Shown here: piece after piece, positions 6,563 to 11,153 of the stretch
Numbering within the stretch: position 1 is the stretch's first letter
Layout of the letters: every line of letters begins with the position of its first letter
DNA from: Candidatus Acidiferrales bacterium
GTDB lineage: Bacteria; Acidobacteriota; Terriglobia; Acidiferrales; UBA7541
DNA: 11,153 bases
NCBI GenBank assembly: GCA_030044295.1
Contig: JASHWB010000217.1
Span: 1 to 11,153 of the forward strand
Direction: 5' to 3'
Made by a program: the position numbers and the translations under genes
The notes under the pieces: generated by a model
Seen by the model: the letters and a program-made list of their open reading frames with translations, nothing else
Database searches by the model: none
What the model was told of the DNA's origin: nothing

Positions 6563-7603
6563 CTAATCGATAGAAACCAGGCGCAGCAGTCTGAAGTCAC
6601 TGAGCATCTTGCCAGTGCCGAGCACCACGGAGGCGAGCGGATCGTCGGCGATGGAGACGGGCAGCCCGGTTTCCTCGCGAATACGCTTGTCGAGATTTTT
6701 GATCAGCGCGCCGCCGCCGGTAAGCACGATACCGCGGTCGCTGATGTCGGCGGAAAGCTCGGGCGGCGTGCGCTCCAGAGCCACGCGAATGGCGTTGACG
6801 ATGGTCGAGATGTTTTCGGAAAGCGCTTCGCGAATTTCGCTATCGTCGATGGTGACGGTGCGCGGGACGCCTTCGATCAGATTGCGGCCCTTTACTTCGA
6901 GCGTGAGCGGCTTTTCGAGAGGATAGGCCGAGCCAATTTCCATTTTGATCTGTTCGGCGGTGCGTTCACCGACGAGGAGGTTGTACTTGCGCTTCAGGTA
7001 ATGCATCACGGACTCGTCCATTTCGTTGCCGGCGACGCGCACGGAACGGGAATAGACGATGCCGCTCATGGAAATGACGGCGATATCCGTGGTGCCGCCG
7101 CCGATATCGACGACCATGTTGCCGGAAGGTTCTTCGATCGGCAGACCGGCGCCGATGGCCGCGGCCATGGCTTGTTCGACGAGATAGACTTCACTGGCGC
7201 GAGCGCGATAGGCGGAGTCCTGGACGGCGCGCTTTTCCACCGGCGTGATTTCGCTGGGCACGCCGATCACGATGCGCGGATGAACGAGCACGCGGCGGTT
7301 GTGGGCCTTTTGGATGAAATAAGTGAGCATCTTTTCGGTGACCTTGAAGTCGGCGATCACGCCGTCCTTCATGGGCTTGATGGCCACCACGTTGCCGGGC
7401 GTGCGGCCGAGCATTTCCTTCGCTTCGCGGCCTACGGCGACGACTTCGCCGCTGTTCTTGTTGATCGCGACGATGGACGGCTCGTTGACGACAATGCCTT
7501 TGGTTTTGGCAAACACGAGCGTGTTTGCGGTGCCCAAATCGATGGCCAGGTCGGATGAAAACAAACTGAAGACCGACCGCATGTTATAGCCGTTCTTATT
7601 CAC
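6563..7603 (-). CDS. mreB: Rod shape-determining protein MreB (actin homologue)
   Basis: MreB forms membrane-bound antiparallel filaments that orient wall synthesis. The 346-residue chain carries the actin-fold nucleotide motifs: phosphate-1 DLGTANT (22-28), IGVPSEITPVEKRAV (113-127), phosphate-2 DIGGGTTDIAV (167-177) and the adenosine loop LTGGGAL (294-300). It matches typical MreB over its full length. Two starts are possible, a GTG at 7603 and an ATG seven codons in (7582). The GTG is preferred because a strong GAGGGGGA site lies eight bases before it, while the ATG has none. The short extra end (MNKNGYN) precedes the usual N-terminal stretch. The FecR-type gene ends 69 bases upstream in the same direction, so co-transcription is likely. 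MreC and MreD follow. Confidence 0.97.
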   Translation of the reverse strand: MNKNGYNMRSVFSLFSSDLAIDLGTANTLVFAKTKGIVVNEPSIVAINKNSGEVVAVGREAKEMLGRTPGNVVAIKPMKDGVIADFKVTEKMLTYFIQKAHNRRVLVHPRIVIGVPSEITPVEKRAVQDSAYRARASEVYLVEQAMAAAIGAGLPIEEPSGNMVVDIGGGTTDIAVISMSGIVYSRSVRVAGNEMDESVMHYLKRKYNLLVGERTAEQIKMEIGSAYPLEKPLTLEVKGRNLIEGVPRTVTIDDSEIREALSENISTIVNAIRVALERTPPELSADISDRGIVLTGGGALIKNLDKRIREETGLPVSIADDPLASVVLGTGKMLSDFRLLRLVSID

Positions 7604-7611
7604 TGAATGCG

Positions 7612-7619
7612 TCCCCCTC
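7612..7619 (-). promoter_or_regulatory. Strong ribosome binding site fixing the mreB GTG start
   Basis: On the minus strand this reads GAGGGGGA, eight bases before the GTG at 7603. It is the best Shine-Dalgarno match among the elongasome genes here and decides the start in favour of GTG over the downstream ATG at 7582. Confidence 0.65.
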
Positions 7620-7630
7620 AGATCCCCCGA

Positions 7631-7648
7631 GCGCCGCTGGGACGGCGC
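7631..7648 (-). promoter_or_regulatory. Small stem-loop between the FecR-type gene and mreB
   Basis: GCGCCG (7631-7636) and CGGCGC (7643-7648) are perfect inverted arms with a six-base loop, in the 69-base gap between the upstream gene and mreB. It lies 12 bases from the mreB ribosome site. No T-run follows, so it is not an obvious terminator; it could stabilise a processed 5' end or be chance. Confidence 0.3.
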
Positions 7649-7672
7649 GTATGCGTTTGGAATTTCGCGGAC

Positions 7673-8956
7673 TTACGGAATCACGACATCGACGCGCTTG
7701 ATGTTCGTTCCACCCCGCCGGTTCTGTCCGGTAATAACGATCGTATGGCTGCCGCGCGTCATCGGCTGGGTAAAAAACCGGAAACGTCCGTCGGACTGAA
7801 TATCAGCCACCTGCTCGCCGTTGATAATAAGCGCCGCGCCAGGCTCGGTGCGGCCGGTCACTTCGACTACGTTGCCTTCGAGTTCGGGCGGATCGACGTC
7901 GAGCAGCATCTGCTGTTCCTTGCCTTGTGCCGCGAGAATAAATTTATAGGTGTCGCTGGGATCGCTGACGTTGCCTTTGTCGTCGATGGCGCGCACGCGC
8001 CAGAAATAATTGCCGGGATCGAGGCCGGCTGCGTCCGCGGAAGTCGCGTCGGTCTTCTGATCGATTAGCACGTGATTGAACATGTTGGTGGTGCCAAGCT
8101 GAAATTCGTAGGTTTTCGCGGTGGCGGACGGCTTCCATTCGAAATGCACGGAAGCATGCTTGGGATCGGGCACGATGATCGGGGCCAGATCGAGCGGCTG
8201 CAGAAGGTCCGGCGGAGCCAGGACCTGCGTGGTCACGATGTCGCCGGTGCCCTTCGCGGGGAAGGTAGCGCGTTCGTATTGGCCGATATCAACGTGCTGA
8301 TCGCCGCGATTCAGAACAGCGCTGCCGGAATCGATGGTGATCTGTTGCTCGTTGGTATTGGGATCGCTGACGACGGCGGCGCGGCTGTTGGCGTTGACGG
8401 AGGCAACCGCGTTCTCAAAGGAAACTTGCGCCTTGGACCCGGGGACCGGCCAACTTCCGGTCAGGAGATCGACTTGGCCCGAAGTGATATGCATGCCGAC
8501 TTGCGTGGCGCTGTTCTGACTGACGATGTTTTCCTCGACGGTGACGAGCGTATCGCCCTTGACGGTGTAGGTGGTGCCGTCTGCGAAGACGATGCGGGCC
8601 ACGCCTTCGGGGCCGGTTTGGATCAGATCGCCCTTGTCGAGAGTGACCTGGTAATCGGCCGTAACCCATTGGACGGAGTTGGCCTTCTTGACCTGCACCT
8701 TGCCGTCGAGATTCACGAAGCGCGCTTGTTTGCCGAGGGGTTGCGTTGCCATGCCTGCTGCGGGCGTTCCCGCGTTGGCGATTGCCTGCATAACCCGAGA
8801 AGATACCTGCGGGAAGACGAGATACGTTATGGATAAAACGATCGCGATGATCACGACGACGTACAGGACGACGGTGCGATACTTCACCGTGTGCCAGTAC
8901 ACTTCTACACGCGAGATGTTCGGCCGGTCGGCCGCGCTCATTTTTTGGTTTGTCAT
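7673..8956 (-). CDS. FecR-domain, single-pass membrane protein with FN3 and Ig-like modules
   Basis: The product (427 residues from ATG 8956) has a 27-residue cytoplasmic end, one membrane helix (about 28-48) and a large extracytoplasmic part. Residues about 80-215 resemble a FecR domain (KVQVKKANSVQWVTA, then LDKGDLIQTGPEGVARIVFADGT at 106-128). About 267-342 looks like a fibronectin type III fold (FEWKPSATAKTYEFQLG, ending NYFWRVRAIDDKGNVSDPS). About 353-427 looks like a bacterial Ig-like domain (VTGRTEPGAALIINGE, GRFRFFTQPMTRGSHTI). It lacks the cytoplasmic anti-sigma region of classical FecR, and no sigma factor lies nearby. An envelope-binding or structural role is inference. The open frame extends to a GTG at 9010, but a good promoter (8979-9007) lies inside that extension, so the ATG at 8956 is preferred even though its ribosome site is weak. 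mreB follows after 69 bases. Confidence 0.85.
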   Translation of the reverse strand: MTNQKMSAADRPNISRVEVYWHTVKYRTVVLYVVVIIAIVLSITYLVFPQVSSRVMQAIANAGTPAAGMATQPLGKQARFVNLDGKVQVKKANSVQWVTADYQVTLDKGDLIQTGPEGVARIVFADGTTYTVKGDTLVTVEENIVSQNSATQVGMHITSGQVDLLTGSWPVPGSKAQVSFENAVASVNANSRAAVVSDPNTNEQQITIDSGSAVLNRGDQHVDIGQYERATFPAKGTGDIVTTQVLAPPDLLQPLDLAPIIVPDPKHASVHFEWKPSATAKTYEFQLGTTNMFNHVLIDQKTDATSADAAGLDPGNYFWRVRAIDDKGNVSDPSDTYKFILAAQGKEQQMLLDVDPPELEGNVVEVTGRTEPGAALIINGEQVADIQSDGRFRFFTQPMTRGSHTIVITGQNRRGGTNIKRVDVVIP

Positions 8957-9287
8957 TCGCGTTTCGCGCCGAAATTTGAATCTAGCATAGGGGTATAGGC
9001 CTTTCAACACGACGAAACCGCCGTTGCCAATCCGCTAACAGCTTTCAGGAACGAAAATTCGCGGTGAAAACGAGTGGAAATTGGCTGTGAAACGGAGCCT
9101 TTGCGCGCGATTCGCGGGAAAATTTGGTTTGAGGCGCGTTCTCGGCCATTTTGGAAGTTGACCCGGATGCGTGATTTAGCTGAGACTAGAGTTTCAACGG
9201 TTTTACTTCGTCCCGCATTGCCCGCCGCACATTCTCGACGCGGTTCGCAAAGGCGGGAAGAAAATTTCGCAAACGGGGAAGAACGAC
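8957..9287. other. 331-base divergent intergenic region
   Basis: This lies between the leftward FecR-type gene and the rightward aminotransferase. The left end holds a promoter for the FecR-type gene (8979-9007). On the plus strand there is a TTGACC at 9158-9163, but no matching -10 hexamer at 17 bases, so the aminotransferase promoter is not identified. Its ribosome site GGGGAAG lies just before 9288. No gene is supported here. Confidence 0.5.
8979..9007 (-). promoter_or_regulatory. Putative sigma70-type promoter for the FecR-type gene (and perhaps mreBCD)
   Basis: On the minus strand TTGAAA (9002-9007, five of six to consensus) is followed after exactly 17 bases by TAGATT (8979-8984, four of six). 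Transcription would begin near 8972, about 16 bases before the ATG at 8956. This supports the shorter protein start and suggests a promoter for the FecR-type gene, possibly reading on into mreB. Confidence 0.5.
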
Positions 9288-10502
9288 ATGAGTGAAGAGA
9301 TCGGCGAGCTTTTGCCGCCGGAGCGATTGATGCTGACGCCGGGGCCATCCTGCGTCGATCCGCGCGTGTACCGCGCCATGGCGGCGCCGATTGTTGGACA
9401 CATGGACCCGTGGTTCACGTCAATGATGGACGACGTGCAGGTGCTGATGCGGCGCGTGTTTCAGACGCGCAACCGCGTGACGTTTCCGATTTCGGCTTCC
9501 GGTTCAGGCGGGATTGAAGCGGCGGTAGCCAACGCGCTCGAATCGGGGGACGAATGCATCGTATGCGTCAACGGAGCATTTTCCGAGCGCATGGCGATCA
9601 TCGCCGAGCGCATCCCGGCGAAAGTGATCCGCGTGGAAGCGCCGTACGGGCGCACCGTGGATCCGCAGGACGTGATTCGCGCGGGCAAGGGCAAGAAGAT
9701 CAAATTCGTGGGATTGACGCATGGCGAGACGTCGTCGGGAATCGTGCAACGCATCGAGGATTATCGAAAGGCGGCGGATGAGTTGGGCGCGCTGCTGATC
9801 GTTGATACGGTTGCGACGCTCGCGGGAGTGCCCTTGGACGTGGACGGCCAGCGCATCGATATTTGCTTCAGCGGAGCGCAGAAAGCGGTCAGCGCACCTC
9901 CGGGGATGGCGCCGATCACGGTAAATGAGCGCGTGGAAAGGTATATGGAAACGCGCAAGGAGCCTGTCCGCAGCTGGTATTTCGATTTGCATCCGGCGAT
10001 GACGTATTGGGGCAAGGACCGGTTGTACCATCACACGCCTCCGATCACTCTAATTTACGGAATGCGGGAAGCACTGCGGCTGGTACTGGAAGAAGGTCTC
10101 GAAGCGCGCTGGGAAAGGCACGCCCTGTGCCAGCAGGTTCTTGTAGCAGGACTCGAAGCAATGGGCCTGGAACTTCTAGTGAAAAATCCATCGGAACGGC
10201 TGATCACGGTGACAGCTGTCAACATTCCCGGCGGCGTGAACGACAAAGCCGTACGCAAACAGCTGCTCGATGAGTTCAACATCGAAATCGCCGGAGGCTT
10301 AGGGCCGTTGGCCGGAAAGATTTGGCGCATTGGGCTGATGGGTTATTCATGCCAGAAATGGAACGTAATGCGCTTTCTGGCGTCGCTGGAAAAGGTTTTA
10401 CTGGACCAAGGTATGCGAGTTCCGGCGGGAGCAGGCGTAGGAGCGGCGATTCATGCGTTGCGCGAAGCAATGCAGCCGGCGGGAGTGGGCGCGAGAAAGT
10501 AA
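9288..10502 (+). CDS. Class V PLP-dependent aminotransferase, alanine/serine-glyoxylate type
   Basis: This 404-residue enzyme belongs to the alanine-glyoxylate / serine-pyruvate aminotransferase branch of class V (fold type I). Such enzymes move an amino group from serine or alanine to glyoxylate or pyruvate in the cytoplasm. Visible features: LTPGPSCVDPRV near the start (16-27), SGSGG of the cofactor-phosphate loop (71-75), THGETSSG (144-151), the cofactor-ring aspartate in IVDTVATLAG (Asp173), and SGAQKAVSAPPG with Lys199 as the Schiff-base lysine. WRIGLMG follows near the end, with Arg347 expected to bind substrate carboxylate. The ATG at 9288 has GGGGAAG upstream. The last roughly 25 residues (Ala/Gly-rich) are a weakly conserved tail. 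Exact substrates cannot be read from sequence; the soluble hydrogenase small-subunit label found on some relatives is an old misannotation. The 127-residue gene follows 55 bases downstream. Confidence 0.92.
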   Translation: MSEEIGELLPPERLMLTPGPSCVDPRVYRAMAAPIVGHMDPWFTSMMDDVQVLMRRVFQTRNRVTFPISASGSGGIEAAVANALESGDECIVCVNGAFSERMAIIAERIPAKVIRVEAPYGRTVDPQDVIRAGKGKKIKFVGLTHGETSSGIVQRIEDYRKAADELGALLIVDTVATLAGVPLDVDGQRIDICFSGAQKAVSAPPGMAPITVNERVERYMETRKEPVRSWYFDLHPAMTYWGKDRLYHHTPPITLIYGMREALRLVLEEGLEARWERHALCQQVLVAGLEAMGLELLVKNPSERLITVTAVNIPGGVNDKAVRKQLLDEFNIEIAGGLGPLAGKIWRIGLMGYSCQKWNVMRFLASLEKVLLDQGMRVPAGAGVGAAIHALREAMQPAGVGARK

Positions 10503-10557
10503 GTACGGCTAGGCCGGAAAAGCCGGGACTGTATCTATCCATCTGACGGGAGGCTGC

Positions 10558-10941
10558 GTGGCAAAAGCGGTTGCGTATCCCACGATTCCGAATGCCGGGG
10601 CGATGAGCGAGTTCGTCCCGCCATTCGACATTCCTTCGAAGGTGACGGACTTTGTCTATCACTGCCGGTTCTCGCACTGCTGGAATGCGATAGCCACGCG
10701 GCACAGCGACACGATGGACTGCAAATTCTTCGTGGACGGCAAAGGCGTGATAGTGGGGCTGGCGCATCGCGGATTCGTGACGTTCCGTGACAAGACGGGC
10801 CGGAATTTGACCGATCGGGAATCGAGCTACATTGCCGCGGAGTACCTTCGCGAGCGGTTAGAGCAGGAAGACGAACACTCGCTCTACGACGTGTCCGCGA
10901 CAGACGTGACGCGAATCATCGAACGGCTGGGAATACACTAA
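10558..10941 (+). CDS. Hypothetical protein, 127 residues
   Basis: I do not recognise a family. The GTG start at 10558 has a good GGGAGG site (10548-10553) four bases before it, and the gene follows the aminotransferase by 55 bases in the same direction, so it is probably real and perhaps co-transcribed. The product is soluble, with no signal peptide or membrane helix. A middle part rich in Cys and His (His35-Cys36, His40-Cys41, Cys55) leads into a predicted beta-rich section (CKFFVDGKGVIVGLAHRGFVTFRD, in pieces 55-78). An acidic helical end follows (about 87-127), with an EYLRERLEQEDE stretch and a TRIIERLG close. A metal or small-ligand role is only a guess. It may have been retained as a lineage-specific small protein. 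Confidence 0.7.
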   Translation: MAKAVAYPTIPNAGAMSEFVPPFDIPSKVTDFVYHCRFSHCWNAIATRHSDTMDCKFFVDGKGVIVGLAHRGFVTFRDKTGRNLTDRESSYIAAEYLRERLEQEDEHSLYDVSATDVTRIIERLGIH

Positions 10942-10977
10942 GCCCGCCGCGCTTCACCGCCTCCAGGATGCGTCGAT

Positions 10978-11153
10978 CTACGCGGCGTGACCTTTCCTGA
11001 GCAACTCGTGGACTTCCCTTACAATCTCGCCGATGCGCACGGGCCGGTAAATCACGGCCGCAACCGGCGGTAATGAGAGCGTCTCCGCGTGCGAGGCAAT
11101 CAGCACTGTGGGAATGCGCGCGACGCGGCTCAGCGTCGCGGGATCGTCTGCAA
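10978..11153 (-). CDS. C-terminal end of a probable response-regulator receiver-domain protein (cut by window edge)
   Basis: Only the last 57 codons are inside the window, ending at a TAG (10978-10980). The chain reads as the second half of a CheY-like receiver: a hydrophobic strand IPTVLIAS (13-20), where Ser20 would be near the conserved Ser/Thr position, then a loop, a second strand AAVIYRPV (31-38) and a final helix IGEIVREVHELLRK. The usual Lys-Pro pair after the last strand is Arg-Pro here (36-37). The phosphoacceptor Asp would lie beyond the window. It converges on the 127-residue gene with 36 bases between the stops and no clear terminator. The short length makes the call tentative. 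Confidence 0.5.
   Translation of the reverse strand, partial: ADDPATLSRVARIPTVLIASHAETLSLPPVAAVIYRPVRIGEIVREVHELLRKGHAA

Noticed and set aside
8072..8836. 254-codon plus-strand open frame opposite the FecR-type gene
   Set aside because: It is antisense to a gene with clear domains, its product is Gly/Asp-rich low-information sequence, and GC-rich DNA often gives such mirror frames.
8957..9010. 18-codon N-terminal extension of the FecR-type protein from a GTG at 9010
   Set aside because: The region contains a good promoter whose start point would lie downstream of that GTG, so the extension would not be transcribed from it.
9004..9348. 114-codon minus-strand frame overlapping the aminotransferase start
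   Set aside because: Runs across the divergent promoter region and into the aminotransferase coding strand; composition is noise-like.

Overview
The window looks like a piece of a GC-rich Gram-negative chromosome, most likely from an Acidobacteriota relative. That guess rests on gene content and order: an mreB-mreC-mreD block, then mrdA-rodA, then an rng-type ribonuclease whose S1 region carries a long Gly/Arg-rich insert, with a FecR-type envelope protein beside mreB. No 16S or other taxonomic marker is present, so the assignment is inference. Nearly all of it is ordinary housekeeping sequence. I see no insertion sequence, phage gene, CRISPR array, tRNA or rRNA.

Layout. From about 9010 down to 1 most genes read leftward (minus strand): a FecR/FN3/Ig-like single-pass membrane protein (8956-7673), mreB (7603-6563), mreC (6428-5421), mreD (5419-4886), mrdA/PBP2 (3856-1919), rodA (1922-822) and the 5' part of an RNase E/G gene (553 to the window edge). 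One rightward gene, mscL (4254-4664), sits in the middle and separates mreBCD from mrdA-rodA; it converges on mreD and diverges from mrdA. To the right, a class V aminotransferase (9288-10502) and an unrecognised 127-residue protein (10558-10941) read rightward. The minus-strand C-terminal end of a probable receiver-domain protein fills the right edge.

How the genes work together. MreB, MreC, MreD, PBP2 and RodA are the core of the elongasome, which builds the lateral peptidoglycan wall of rod-shaped cells: MreB filaments guide it, MreC/MreD link and activate it, RodA polymerises glycan from lipid II and PBP2 cross-links it. All five carry their expected catalytic or signature motifs. mreC and mreD are separated by one base and mrdA and rodA overlap by four, which indicates translational coupling. 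MscL is an osmotic safety valve of the same envelope. The FecR-type protein lies 69 bases upstream of mreB and has a good sigma70-like promoter, so it may head the mreB transcript. The aminotransferase belongs to glyoxylate/serine/alanine metabolism and is functionally separate.

Points most worth a second look: the mscL interruption of the elongasome cluster, the C-terminal zinc-ribbon-like tail of MscL, the FecR-type protein coupled to mreB, a candidate Cys/His metal site in PBP2, and several inverted repeats in the intergenic regions.
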